Positions 33,484 through 41,826 are shown, counted from the stretch's first letter. The stretch is 64,000 nt of DNA from Acidobacteriota bacterium (GCA_028876385.1 JAGWSF010000001.1:1-64000), one strand, 5' to 3'. Made by a program: numbers and translations. Notes: generated by a model not told the origin, from the sequence alone.

Positions 33484-34323
33484 GTGCGTGTCCTCTCGCG
33501 TGTGCCGTTGCGCAGAAGCACCAGCAGGCCCACCGGACGCGCCGACGCGGACCCACGCGACGGCGGCTTCACGCTCATCGAGATGGTCATGGCCATCGCC
33601 CTTCTGGCCATCGTCCTCGTCCCGTTCACCCAGACCTTCATCAACTCGACCAACACCTCGGCCGACGCCCGGTTGAAAGAAGTGGCCGTGACCCTCGCCG
33701 ACTCCGCCCTCGACACGGCCCGCGGCTCCACGCCGGCCTCGTCGTTGCTCAGCGGGGCGGCCGTCGGTACGGCCCCGTCCGGGGTGGACTTGAGCGCCAC
33801 CTCCAACCCGGTGCAGCAGTCGACCAAGACCACCACGCTCGACGGGCGGGTGTTCACCACAACCGTCTTCGCCGGAAACTGCTACCTGCAGTCGAGCGGG
33901 CAGTGCACCAAGACCACCTCGAGCACGCCGATGATCCGGGTCATCTCCGATGTGACCTGGTCGGCGCCGACCGCCTGCCCCCAGAACACCTGCTCCTACG
34001 TGGCCTCGACGCTGATATCCAACGCCGCCGACCCGATCCTCGAGACCAACCCCAACGCCCTGCCGTCGTCGCCCTACGGGGTGACCGCCCAGGGCTATAC
34101 CGCGTCGATGACCGCCACGATCAGTTGGTCGGCCCCCTACTCTCCCCTGACCATCTCGGGCTACAAGGTCACGGCCAACACCGGGGAGTCGTGCAGCACT
34201 ACGGGCGCTCTGTCGTGCAGCATCACCTTCACGGCGCATGGGACCCACACCTTCACCGTGATAGCCACCTCCTTGGCGGGCAACTCGCTGCCCTCGTCGC
34301 CGGCCGCCTCGGCCACCGTCTGA
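33484..34323 (+). CDS. Type IV pilin-like protein with fibronectin III-like C-terminus
   Basis: ~279 aa from GTG 33484; GTG 33430 is an alternative that adds 18 residues. A short basic leader ends in the prepilin peptidase site GG|FTLIEMVMAIALLAIVL, including the conserved Glu at +5. The exposed part (~100-195) is Ser/Thr-rich with two cysteine pairs. The last ~85 residues resemble a fibronectin type III domain (TATISWSAPYSPLTISGYKVT ... THTFTVIATSLAGNSLPS). It is the first of three pilin-like genes joined by overlapping stop/start codons. No assembly ATPase or peptidase is in the window. Confidence 0.82.
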   Translation: MRVLSRVPLRRSTSRPTGRADADPRDGGFTLIEMVMAIALLAIVLVPFTQTFINSTNTSADARLKEVAVTLADSALDTARGSTPASSLLSGAAVGTAPSGVDLSATSNPVQQSTKTTTLDGRVFTTTVFAGNCYLQSSGQCTKTTSSTPMIRVISDVTWSAPTACPQNTCSYVASTLISNAADPILETNPNALPSSPYGVTAQGYTASMTATISWSAPYSPLTISGYKVTANTGESCSTTGALSCSITFTAHGTHTFTVIATSLAGNSLPSSPAASATV

Positions 34324-34349
34324 TGGGCACTATCACCGAAGGGAGCGGA

Positions 34350-35057
34350 ATGAGGCTCACCGCTGGCCCCGTGGCCCGTCTCCGGGTCGCCGCGAAGAGG
34401 CGCCGCGGCGTCCGCTCCGTCACCGGCTGCTCCGTCACCGGCCGCTCGGTCACCGACCGTCGGCACGGCGGCGATGCCGTACCCGGCGGCGATGCCGGCT
34501 TCACCCTGGCCGAGCTGCTGGTGGCCATGGCCATCTTCACCATCGTCATGACCATCGTGTCGGCCGCCCTGGTGTCGGCCTACGGGTCGGAGTCGCGGGT
34601 CAAGTTCCTCGCCCAGGGCAGCGAGCAGGTGACCAACGCCTTCCAGCAGCTCGACGGGGAGGTCCGCTACGCGGCCGACATCGAGACGCCCTACGCGTCG
34701 GGGGGGAACTACTTCGTGGAGTTCCAGTCCGACTGGACAATCAGTACCAAGGGCAAATCCCAGTGCACCGCCCTCGAGTACGACAACACCAACGGCAACC
34801 TGCAGCAGCACACCTGGCTGCTCGGTAGCAGCGTCCCGTCGCAGTGGCAGGTCCTGGCCTCCGGGCTGGCCAAGTCGGTGACGACCAACCCCTTCACCCT
34901 GACCGCCACCAAGCAGGCCCCCTGGCAGCTCGCCGTCGCCATCACCGCCCAACAAGGGGCCAACGAGAAGGTCCCGCCGGCCCAGTCGTCGTTCTCCCTG
35001 ACCGCCGTCAACACTTCCAAAGGGTCGCTCAGTAGCGGAGTTTGTGGAGGCCCCTGA
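34350..35057 (+). CDS. Type IV pilin-like protein, second gene of operon
   Basis: 235 aa from ATG 34350 with GGGAG just upstream. ATG 34323, which overlaps the previous stop as TGATG, is the alternative. The class III-like leader ends in GDAG|FTLAELLVAMAIFTIVMTIV with the conserved Glu at +5. The globular part resembles PilW/ComGF minor pilins (VTNAFQQLDGEVRYAADIETP). It is probably a minor pilin or pseudopilin at the tip of the fibre, with the genes on both sides as partners. Confidence 0.82.
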   Translation: MRLTAGPVARLRVAAKRRRGVRSVTGCSVTGRSVTDRRHGGDAVPGGDAGFTLAELLVAMAIFTIVMTIVSAALVSAYGSESRVKFLAQGSEQVTNAFQQLDGEVRYAADIETPYASGGNYFVEFQSDWTISTKGKSQCTALEYDNTNGNLQQHTWLLGSSVPSQWQVLASGLAKSVTTNPFTLTATKQAPWQLAVAITAQQGANEKVPPAQSSFSLTAVNTSKGSLSSGVCGGP

Positions 35058-36766
35058 TGAGCTCGCCGTCAACCCCGCGTTCCTACCATCCCCTCGGCGT
35101 CTGCCGCCGCCTCTCCGGCCTGCCGGGACGGCCCAAGCGGGGCCGGGCCGGCGATGAGCAGGGCTCGATCATCCTCGTGCTGCTGCTCATCATGGTCTTC
35201 TCCATCGTGGCCGTGACGGCCATGACCGGTTCCATCTCGCAGCTCAACCAGAGCACCAACACCAGTTCCCGCAACGGCGACCTGCAGGCCGCGCTGGCCG
35301 GCGTCCAGGTCACGGTGGGCCGCATCCGGGCCCAGAACATCAACGGTTACGTCGTGCCGTCGCAGCTGCCCTGCGGAACGTCGAGCGGCTGGACCAACGC
35401 CGCCTCGGGGACCGGCAGCGCCTCGTTCACGACCTCGGTCCAGTACTACGACGAGACCCCTCTCGGAGCGTTCGTGGCCGTCAGCTGCACCGCCGGCTCC
35501 GGTCCCACCCCCCCGAGTAGCGGCAACTACCTCGCCCGGGCCGTGGTCACCTCATGCTCGCCGTCGACGACCTGCCCCAATCCGACCGCGGCCAGCACGG
35601 CCAAGGGCAACTGGCGCCGGGTGGTCAGCACCTACAACTTCAACACCAGCAACGCCAACATCCCCGGCGGGATCATCTACAGCTACTCCAACAAGGAGTG
35701 CCTGATCGCGGTGTACAACAACGGGTCCAACGCCTCGGGCGGGGTGACCCTCGAGGCCACGACCAAGTGCTCGACGAGCAACACCCTCGAGCAGTTCCAG
35801 TACACCCCGACCTGGAACCTGGACATCCAGATAGCCGGCATCGACTACTGCGTGCAGGACCCCGAGGACACCGGCGGCGGCTCCTCCACGGTCCCCATCA
35901 CCCAGAACTGCGGGGCGGCTGCTACAGCCCAGTGGGGGGTGAACGACAACGGCGACATCCAGGGGGTGTCGACGGGTACCAGCCCGGCCGGGGCGCCCAA
36001 CAGCTACTGCCTGCAGAACCCGCTCTACAGCGACCCGACGGGCACGCAGACCTCGAAGGTGACGCTGGGCGGCTGCAGCGGCGGATTCAACAACACCACC
36101 ACCTGGCAGATCTCCCCGAGCGCCGGGGCCGGCGGCTCCCAACCGCCGAGCGGTCAGGCCTTCGGCCCGACCAGCCAGCTGGTCAACTACCAGGAGTTCG
36201 GTGCCTGCCTGGACGTGACCAACCAGAACGTGGGCTCCAGCTTCCTCATCGACTACATGTGCAAGCAGTTCCCCGACACCAACGGCTACCCGTCGTGGAA
36301 CCAGCGCTTCTGCTTCCAGAAGACCTCGACCGACGCCCACGGCAACCCCGTCGGCATGCTTTTCACCGCCTTGAACCAGACGACATGCACCAACCCGGCG
36401 AACCCCTACTGCCTGCACTCGCCGTTGGCCACCCCCGGCAGCCTCCCGAGCCAGGTGTGGGTCACCGTCACGGCCTGCGACGTGACCGAAACCAACCCGG
36501 CGTCGAATGTCACCTGGACCGAGTGGGGAAGCAACGGAGGGTCGGTGCACGACTACACCTGGACCGATGCCAACGGCTACTGCCTGGAGGCCAACACGGC
36601 CAACAAGTGGGCACCGCCGGGTAACACCGACAAGTTCTCCACCATCCAGGTGGACACCTGCAACGGCAGCTACCAGCAGAAGTGGAACGCCCCGCCGAGC
36701 CTGGGCGTGTCGCAGATCGCCAACACCCACGAGGGAACCGGAACCGGGGCGGTAACCGGACCCTGA
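35057..36766 (+). CDS. PilX-like minor pilin fused to ricin-B-like lectin repeats
   Basis: 569 aa; ATG 35057 overlaps the preceding stop (TGATG) and follows GGAGG at 35046. The N-terminus is PilX-like, with a short basic leader, then EQGSIILVLLLIMVFSIVAVTAMTGS and a coiled stretch. Beyond residue ~240 lie several ~45-50-residue blocks, each with CL/CV, a Cys and a Q-x-W/F end (TAQWGV, TTTWQI, WNQRFCF, QQKWNAPP) like ricin B-chain beta-trefoil repeats. The composition is Asn/Thr/Cys-rich. I read this as a pilus-tip carbohydrate-binding adhesin. The fusion is unusual, and the lectin assignment rests on motif spacing alone. Confidence 0.75.
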   Translation: MSSPSTPRSYHPLGVCRRLSGLPGRPKRGRAGDEQGSIILVLLLIMVFSIVAVTAMTGSISQLNQSTNTSSRNGDLQAALAGVQVTVGRIRAQNINGYVVPSQLPCGTSSGWTNAASGTGSASFTTSVQYYDETPLGAFVAVSCTAGSGPTPPSSGNYLARAVVTSCSPSTTCPNPTAASTAKGNWRRVVSTYNFNTSNANIPGGIIYSYSNKECLIAVYNNGSNASGGVTLEATTKCSTSNTLEQFQYTPTWNLDIQIAGIDYCVQDPEDTGGGSSTVPITQNCGAAATAQWGVNDNGDIQGVSTGTSPAGAPNSYCLQNPLYSDPTGTQTSKVTLGGCSGGFNNTTTWQISPSAGAGGSQPPSGQAFGPTSQLVNYQEFGACLDVTNQNVGSSFLIDYMCKQFPDTNGYPSWNQRFCFQKTSTDAHGNPVGMLFTALNQTTCTNPANPYCLHSPLATPGSLPSQVWVTVTACDVTETNPASNVTWTEWGSNGGSVHDYTWTDANGYCLEANTANKWAPPGNTDKFSTIQVDTCNGSYQQKWNAPPSLGVSQIANTHEGTGTGAVTGP

Positions 36767-36783
36767 TAGGTACCGGCCGGCCA

Positions 36784-36804
36784 CCGGACCCTTATGGGTC
36801 CCGG
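36784..36804 (+). terminator. Hairpin after the pilin operon
   Basis: GGACCC (36786-36791) pairs with GGGTCC (36796-36801) around TTAT, extended by CC/GG with one bulged base. It sits 18 bases after the stop codon of the last pilin gene. Confidence 0.6.
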
Positions 36805-36936
36805 CCCGGTTGGACCACGCCGCCGGCGGGTAGGAACCCGACGTCGGGGGACGCGGTCCTCCGGCTTCTCATTCATCTGTCCGAGCGGGCCCCGGCGGGC
36901 CGCCCGGGCCTGATCCCCCGATTGAGATCCATCCGA

Positions 36937-37431
36937 GTGCCGCAGCGCGTCCATATGGAATGCCTCCCCAGAGCAGAAGCGGTCAGGCTGGCCCGGTCGT
37001 TCGTGCTGGCCACCCTGCGGGAGTGGCGCCTCGAAAGCCTCGGCGATTCGGCCGCGGTTTGCACCAGTGAGCTGGTCACCAACGCCGTCGTCCACGCTCG
37101 CAGCCCCTTCCGCCTAGCCGTCGAGCGTCACTCGGGCGAGCTGGTGATCACCGTGGAGGACACGTCGACGACAGGGGTGCCCGCCGCCCGCCGTCCGAGC
37201 AGCTTCAGCGAGGGCGGCCGGGGGCTGCTCCTCGTCGACGCCCTGTCGTCGCGGTGGGGGTACCGGGTCGGGGGCCGGGGCAAGGTGGTCTGGTGCTCGT
37301 TCGCCACCCGCGGCGGGGCCGCCCCGGCTGGGCGCGACCCGTCCGGCCCTGCCCCGGCTGGCCCCGAATCGGCTGGCCGCGAGTCGGCTGGCCCCGAGTC
37401 GGCCGGCCGCAATTCCGCCGGCCCCGACTGA
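36937..37431 (+). CDS. RsbW/SpoIIAB-like ATP-binding anti-sigma or signalling kinase
   Basis: ~164 aa from GTG 36937 (ATG 36955 is the alternative). It is a GHKL-type HATPase_c_2 domain: N-box TSELVTNAVVHA, the G1 box in VITVEDTS, and G2 in GGRGLLLVDALSSRWGY. In actinobacteria such stand-alone domains phosphorylate anti-anti-sigma factors or bind sigma factors. The ~45-residue C-terminal tail is a repetitive AGPESAGRESAG sequence made by tandem DNA repeats and is probably disordered. No STAS partner is adjacent. Confidence 0.85.
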   Translation: MPQRVHMECLPRAEAVRLARSFVLATLREWRLESLGDSAAVCTSELVTNAVVHARSPFRLAVERHSGELVITVEDTSTTGVPAARRPSSFSEGGRGLLLVDALSSRWGYRVGGRGKVVWCSFATRGGAAPAGRDPSGPAPAGPESAGRESAGPESAGRNSAGPD

Positions 37432-37454
37432 GTCCTGCCCGACTCGGGCGGGAC
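37432..37454 (+). terminator. Hairpin after the RsbW-like gene
   Basis: GTCC-T-GCCCG (37432-37441) pairs with CGGGC-G-GGAC (37445-37454) around ACT, with one T-G wobble, directly after the stop codon. Confidence 0.6.
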
Positions 37455-37585
37455 GTCCGAGTCGGCGGGCCGCCGTCCGCGGCCGGGTGACTGGCCTATC
37501 ATTGCCATGACAGGCCGAGCGGGTCGATTCGTAGGGGCCCCAGGTCGTCGGTGCCGGTTCCCTTGCGGTCCCCCCTGAGCAAGGG

Positions 37586-38449
37586 ATGATCTTGATAAGC
37601 GACCGTTCGAGAGACCACCTACCGCCGGACTACGCGGGTGACCTGTCGCGCAACCTGGGCATGGGCGCGGCTTTCTGGGACCAGGAGAGCGGCGTGGCCG
37701 ACGCCACCATCCGCTGCGCCTCCGAGCAGCTGGAGTCCGACGGCTCGGTGCCATTCGGCTACCTGGCCGGCATCGCCGACAACAACAACGCCATGGCCAA
37801 CATCAACTCGGCCCAATGGAACGCCAACTCCATCCTCATCGAGGTCTCCTACCAGACGACCCGCCCGGCCCGCGGCACGGTCGAGGTTCGGAGCCGGAAC
37901 TCGTCGTTCAACGAACTGATGAGCGTCTCGCAGGGCCTGATGCTCGACGACCACGGCCCCTTCGGCCAGTCGCAGTGCACCAGCGTGACCGTGCCGACCC
38001 GCCCCATGGTCGACGACCGCGGCGAGCTGCCCCAGGTGGAGCACCGGTCGTTCCCCTGGGAGTCCGACCTTCCGCCGGCCCCCGTCGACCGGTACCTCAA
38101 GGGGGGCCTCAGGCTGGTCGACGGGGGGGCCGTCTACACCTCGCAGCTCGACGCGGGCTGGTGCTCCAACTACGGCTCGTTCCACGGCGGGGCGGTCGGG
38201 CTGCTCATCACCCGGGCGGTGCGCTACGCCGCCATCGCCGCGTCACCGCCGGAGGTGGAGCAGGTGCCCATCTCGTTCAACATCAACTACGTGCGCCCGG
38301 TCATGGTCGTCCCCGAGCCCATGGAGGCGGTGGCCCGGGTGATCGCCGTGACCAGCCGCTTCGCCAGCCTCGAAGGCGAGCTCATCCTGCCCTCCGGTAA
38401 GCCGGCGGCCCGTTGCCGGATCATCCACCGGCTGCTGCCCCGGGGCTGA
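37586..38449 (+). CDS. Tandem hotdog-fold acyl-CoA thioesterase-like protein
   Basis: 287 aa, ATG 37586. Two hotdog domains in one chain. The first (~30-135) includes WNANSILIEVSYQTTRPARGTVEVRSR. The second (~165-285) has the PaaI/TesB-type core SNYGSFHGGAVGLLITRAVRYAA and ISFNINYVRPV. Tandem hotdog proteins of this kind hydrolyse acyl-CoAs. Which domain is catalytic is unclear, since the acid residue of the first is not obvious. It is probably monocistronic, ending in a run of tandem repeats and a strong hairpin. Confidence 0.8.
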   Translation: MILISDRSRDHLPPDYAGDLSRNLGMGAAFWDQESGVADATIRCASEQLESDGSVPFGYLAGIADNNNAMANINSAQWNANSILIEVSYQTTRPARGTVEVRSRNSSFNELMSVSQGLMLDDHGPFGQSQCTSVTVPTRPMVDDRGELPQVEHRSFPWESDLPPAPVDRYLKGGLRLVDGGAVYTSQLDAGWCSNYGSFHGGAVGLLITRAVRYAAIAASPPEVEQVPISFNINYVRPVMVVPEPMEAVARVIAVTSRFASLEGELILPSGKPAARCRIIHRLLPRG

Positions 38450-38481
38450 GCACCCGGGGCTGAGCACCCGGGGCTGAGCAC
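38440..38481. repeat. 14-base tandem repeat carrying the stop codon, three copies
   Basis: CCGGGGCTGAGCAC is repeated at 38440, 38454 and 38468; the first copy contains the thioesterase stop TGA. As 14 is not a multiple of three, the later TGAs fall in the other two frames, so all three plus-strand frames are stopped. Confidence 0.9.
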
Positions 38482-38490
38482 CCGGGCTGA

Positions 38491-38523
38491 GAGCCGGCCC
38501 CGCGTCGGGTGCGGGGCCGGCTC
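38491..38523. terminator. Perfect 13-bp stem terminator between convergent genes
   Basis: GAGCCGGCCCCGC (38491-38503) pairs perfectly with GCGGGGCCGGCTC (38511-38523) around a 7-base loop. It lies between the thioesterase (rightward) and cytochrome operon (leftward) stops and probably ends both. Confidence 0.8.
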
Positions 38524-38533
38524 GGCGGGGGGT

Positions 38534-39595
38534 TCAGCTCTCCTGGTCGGGGCGGCGCCCCGGCTTGGGGACGTTGCCGTAGCGGCGGTAGTAGTCCCGC
38601 CAGATCAGGCGGTGCACCGGTACCAGCCGGGGGATGGACCGCAGGCCGGGGATGACCGGGATGAGTATCAGCCCGAGGGACAGGAGCATCATCAGGGCCC
38701 AGACCAGGGCGTCGGCGTTACCCGAGTGGTTGAACGGCGAGATCTGGTACCACATGGTGTAGAGCCACAGCCACGCCTGGCCGGGGTAGTTCCCGGTCTC
38801 GTTCATCATGCCCCACTGGTTACCGGTCAGGTGCTGGGCGTTGGCCAGGTCGGCGAGGTAACCGCCGTCGGCGAGGAAGAGCAGGGGCTTGGTGTAGTTG
38901 TCCTGGTAGAACCCGCTGCCCTGATTGACCAGCTGGCTGTCGAGGGCCCCTTCCTGGGCCAGGGACAGCAGGCTGGCGGTCATGGTCGGCACCGGCCCGT
39001 AGTCCCCCGGAGCCACCTGGCTGGGGTCGCCGTTGGGGGCTTTGGAGATGGCCGTGTCGTAGGCCGTGGCCCACGCCTGCTGCTGGGATGACGACGCCGC
39101 CTTGTAGCGGGCCAGGGCCGCGGTGAGCGTCGGGTTGCCGGTGATGGTGGACAGCGGGGCGATCACGAAATCGTTGGCCGGGTCCACCGGCTGGTGGACG
39201 CCGATCCATTTCTGCATGTGCAGGAAGAAGATCTGCTGACCGTTGCCGGCGGTGTTGTAGGGCGGTCCGTAGCCGGCGCTCACGCTCGTACCGTCGAGTT
39301 CGGTGACGGCGGTGGTCACGAAGTCCGACGGGTTCTGGCGGGCCCATTGCTGCAGGGTCACGCCCTTGTCGTCGGGGGACGAGAAGACCAGGGCCAGGAG
39401 GCCGGCCAGCAGGCCCATGACCACCATGGCCACGACGAACTCCTTGACCAGGTCGTAGGGCCGCTTGGGGCCGGTCCAGGTCCCGGGCCGGACCTGCGCC
39501 GGGGGGGAGGCCGCCGGGCCGGGCGGCGGGGCGGGGGTCGCGGTGTCCTCCGGGGGAGCCTCGGGGCTCACCGTGGAGGCTTCGGCGGCGCTCAC
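38534..39595 (-). CDS. Cytochrome-b-operon membrane protein with large external domain
   Basis: 353 aa; GTG 39595 overlaps the cytochrome b stop by GTGA. A Pro/Ala-rich N-terminus is followed by one membrane helix (~50-72), a ~215-residue external domain (GVTLQQWARQNPSDFVTTAV ... WGMMNETGNYPGQAWLWLYTMWYQISPF), and a second helix (~290-312, ALVWALMMLLSLGLILIPVI). The C-terminal cytoplasmic tail is IPRLVPVHRLIWRDYYRRYG. There is no heme c motif (CxxCH). It stands where cytochrome b subunit IV or the QcrB C-terminal half would be and is probably its functional replacement, but I recognise no named family. Confidence 0.75.
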   Translation of the reverse strand: MSAAEASTVSPEAPPEDTATPAPPPGPAASPPAQVRPGTWTGPKRPYDLVKEFVVAMVVMGLLAGLLALVFSSPDDKGVTLQQWARQNPSDFVTTAVTELDGTSVSAGYGPPYNTAGNGQQIFFLHMQKWIGVHQPVDPANDFVIAPLSTITGNPTLTAALARYKAASSSQQQAWATAYDTAISKAPNGDPSQVAPGDYGPVPTMTASLLSLAQEGALDSQLVNQGSGFYQDNYTKPLLFLADGGYLADLANAQHLTGNQWGMMNETGNYPGQAWLWLYTMWYQISPFNHSGNADALVWALMMLLSLGLILIPVIPGLRSIPRLVPVHRLIWRDYYRRYGNVPKPGRRPDQES

Positions 39596-40242
39596 CGGAA
39601 CGCCTTGGGATCGGAGGTCGGCTCACCGTCGGTACCGATGCCGATGGGTGGCACCACGCCTCGGAGGCGGACCATGACGATGTGGACCACGGCGAGGACG
39701 CCGACGATCAGGGGCAGCAGGATGATGTGCCACAGCAGCATCTGACCCACGTTGAGCACGTTCCAGAAGGCCCCCACGCCGGTGCTGTTGATGCCGTCCT
39801 TGGCCTGGGTGGCGATCCACTGCGAGTCGAAGTTGGTCTGCACCAGGTACCCGGTGAAGGCCGTGCCGATGGACAAAAGGAGGGCCAGGACGCCGGTCAC
39901 CCAGGTGAGCAGGCGCCGCCCCCGCCACGCCGCCATCCAGAACTTGCCCCACAGGTGGATGACCATGACGAAGAAGAACAGCTCGACGCTCCAGAGGTGC
40001 AGGCTGTTGACGAAGTGGCCGATGGCGGTGGTGTGCCACCAGTGGAGGCCGCCTATGGCGAGCACCGTCCCGGAGGCGATGATCATCACCAGGGCAGCCA
40101 GGGTGGCCACCCCGAACACGTATATCCACGAGGCCACGTAGGCCGGCTGGGTGTCGGGCAGGAGCTGGTCGGGGGGCAGGGCCGAGACCAGCCGGTCGCG
40201 GGTGGCGCCGGTCCAGCTGCGGCCCGTCGGGGGGGCGCTCAC
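39592..40242 (-). CDS. Cytochrome b6-like heme-binding membrane subunit (QcrB N-terminal half)
   Basis: 216 aa from GTG 40242 (GTGA overlap with the small gene upstream). Four membrane helices carry the two bis-histidine b-heme sites: HFVNSLHLWSVELFFFVMVIHLWGKF (H-x13-H on helix 2) and LLWHIILLPLIVGVLAVVHI (H-x13-H on helix 4). The helix 2-3 loop has RGRRLLTWVTGVLALLLSIGTAFTGYLVQ, typical of cytochrome b. It should move electrons between quinol and a periplasmic or cytoplasmic partner. There is no Rieske or cytochrome c1 gene here, so this is not a standard bc1 operon. Confidence 0.88.
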   Translation of the reverse strand: MSAPPTGRSWTGATRDRLVSALPPDQLLPDTQPAYVASWIYVFGVATLAALVMIIASGTVLAIGGLHWWHTTAIGHFVNSLHLWSVELFFFVMVIHLWGKFWMAAWRGRRLLTWVTGVLALLLSIGTAFTGYLVQTNFDSQWIATQAKDGINSTGVGAFWNVLNVGQMLLWHIILLPLIVGVLAVVHIVMVRLRGVVPPIGIGTDGEPTSDPKAFR

Positions 40243-40418
40243 CGGTCTTCCCTGTGACCCGGGAAGGGCACGACCAGGGCGGCCACGAACACAGTCAGCA
40301 TCAAGAGGATGACTATGAGGTTGGCCAGTGACATCTGGATGAAACCCCAGTGGATGTAGTAGCCGGTGCCGTTGAGCCCGACCGCCAGTATCCCCGGGGA
40401 TGAAGTGAGAAGCTCCAT
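40239..40418 (-). CDS. 59-aa single-helix membrane protein leading the cytochrome b operon
   Basis: A small gene of 59 codons, ATG 40418, preceded by GGAGG with a 7-base spacer (excellent site). It ends in a TGA overlapping the cytochrome b GTG. The N-terminus is short and external-looking (MELLTSSPGILAVGLNGTGY, YIHWGFIQMSL). One strong membrane helix follows (ANLIVILLMLTVFVAALVV) and a short charged tail (PFPGHREDR). The tight coupling and single helix suggest a small structural subunit of the cytochrome complex, comparable in size to PetG/PetL/PetN-type subunits, though without clear similarity. Confidence 0.8.
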   Translation of the reverse strand: MELLTSSPGILAVGLNGTGYYIHWGFIQMSLANLIVILLMLTVFVAALVVPFPGHREDR

Positions 40419-40761
40419 ACCGCGACCTCCGCTGTTGGCTTGCGTTTCGGGACTGTAGACCTGCTTCTACGCCGCCGGGAGAGTCGAATTGCCCTATACA
40501 AGGTCCCGTAGAGAGCAAAGTACCGAAAGTATCTATCGGTCAAGGGGTGCCGAGCGTGACGAGCGCCCTTTTACGCCCGATCGGGACTTAAGTCACCAAT
40601 CAGAGGCGCCGGCCCAAGGCGGAGATCCCGGAGGTGAAAGGGGGCAACCCGAACTCCGGCGACCCTTGAGGTAGCGTCGCGGCTGTGAGCCGGCGCATCG
40701 TCACCCTCCGGCCGCGCCCACCACGTCGGTCCCGGGCGGGACACGCGGGGCGAAACCGGCG
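40419..40761. other. 343-base divergent control region, cytochrome b operon versus DedA
   Basis: I see no gene. The middle is AT-richer than the surroundings and contains three dyads: ACCGAAAG-TAT-CTATCGGT (40522-40540, one mismatch), CCCGATCGGG (40576-40585) and GACTTAAGTC (40585-40594). These are probably binding sites for the promoter of the leftward cytochrome operon. Confidence 0.5.
40522..40540. promoter_or_regulatory. Candidate operator upstream of the cytochrome b operon
   Basis: A 19-base near-perfect palindrome, eight-base arms ACCGAAAG and CTATCGGT around TAT with one mismatch, ~104 bases upstream of the first start codon. The regulator is unknown. Confidence 0.45.
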
Positions 40762-41391
40762 GTGAACACCAGCCACCTGCTCCACACCTACGGCTACTAC
40801 GCGGTGTTCCTGCTGGTCGGCGCCGAGAGCCTGGGCATCCCCCTTCCCGGCGAGACCATCCTGATCACCGCCGCCCTCTACGCCGGCAGCACCCACAAGC
40901 TCTCGGTGTACGGCATCTTCGCGGTGGCCGCCGCGGCGGCCATCATCGGGGACAACATCGGGTTCTGGATCGGGGACAAGGGCGGCTACCGCCTGGTCCG
41001 CCGTTACGGGCGCTACGTGCGCTTCGACGAGGCCAAGGTGAAGGTCGGCCGGCTGGTGTTCGACCGCCACGGCGGCAAAGTGGTGTTCTTCGGGCGGTTC
41101 GTTTCGGTCCTGCGGACCTACGCGGCGTTCCTGGCCGGCACCATGAAGATGCACTGGCGCCGCTTCCTGCCCTACAACGCGGCCGGCGGGATCGTGTGGG
41201 CGGCGGTGTACTCCTTCGTCCCCTACGCCGTGGGCTCGGCTGTCAACAAGGCCTCGCACACCCTGACCATCGTCCTCGGGGCGCTCGCCGCGGTGGTGAT
41301 CGTGGCCGCCATCGTGGTGGTCCGCCGCAAGGCTTCCCAACTCGAGGCGGCGGCCGAGGCCGCCTACCCGGGGCCGCTGCCCGAGAGGTGA
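40762..41391 (+). CDS. DedA-family membrane protein
   Basis: 209 aa from GTG 40762. The DedA/SNARE-associated (VTT) fold is clear: GAESLGIPLPGETILITAAL, then GDNIGFWIGDKGGYRLVRRYG, the conserved FGRFVSVLRTYAAFLAG and the amphipathic MKMHWRRFLPYNAAGGIVWAAV. Four to five membrane segments. DedA proteins act in undecaprenyl-phosphate or phospholipid flipping and in membrane-potential homeostasis. A second DedA domain occurs in the fusion gene at 54179-55801. Confidence 0.9.
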   Translation: MNTSHLLHTYGYYAVFLLVGAESLGIPLPGETILITAALYAGSTHKLSVYGIFAVAAAAAIIGDNIGFWIGDKGGYRLVRRYGRYVRFDEAKVKVGRLVFDRHGGKVVFFGRFVSVLRTYAAFLAGTMKMHWRRFLPYNAAGGIVWAAVYSFVPYAVGSAVNKASHTLTIVLGALAAVVIVAAIVVVRRKASQLEAAAEAAYPGPLPER

Positions 41392-41418
41392 CCGCCGGCC
41401 CCGGAGGGGCAGGGCCGG

Positions 41419-41826
41419 TCAGGCCCAGTCGAGCCAGTGGCCGAGCAGGACCCGGGGCTCGAGTAGCACCGCCGGCGAGTGCGAAGCGCCGGCGACGACC
41501 GGCGGGCGCCCCCCGGCGGCGAGGCGGTCGGGGGCGGGGACGGGGGTGACCGACCCGATGGCGACCGCGCTCCAGTGGCGGCTGACCCGGTCGTCGAAGC
41601 CGTCGGCGTGCAGGGCGACCACCGACGACAGGAGCTTCTTGGACACGTCGGTGTGGCCGGGCAGAACGATGCGGAAGGCCCGGTCCTCGGCCACGTAGCG
41701 GACCGGGATGGCGTAAGGGAGGGCGGACAGGGCCAGCCCGACGGTCCCGAGGCCGCCTCGACCGAGATGCTCGAGGCAGGCGTCGGCCCCGAAATCAGAG
41801 GAGCCGAAACGCGCCAAGCCGACCAT
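41419..41826 (-). CDS. Pyridoxamine 5'-phosphate oxidase-like flavin-binding protein (copy 1)
   Basis: 135 aa from ATG 41826 (TTG 41871 possible). Matches the split-barrel pattern of FMN/F420-binding proteins: ACLEHLGRGGLGTVGLALSALPYAIPVRYVAEDRAFRIVLPG. It lies 107 bases downstream of a second, divergent copy of the same family on the same strand. Such small barrels can be flavin or F420 reductases or heme-degrading-like proteins. No specific substrate is visible. Confidence 0.72.
   Translation of the reverse strand: MVGLARFGSSDFGADACLEHLGRGGLGTVGLALSALPYAIPVRYVAEDRAFRIVLPGHTDVSKKLLSSVVALHADGFDDRVSRHWSAVAIGSVTPVPAPDRLAAGGRPPVVAGASHSPAVLLEPRVLLGHWLDWA

Noticed and set aside
38534-40418. Standard cytochrome bc1 operon
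   Set aside because: There is no Rieske Fe-S protein and no CxxCH cytochrome c, and the protein in the subunit IV position has a different layout.
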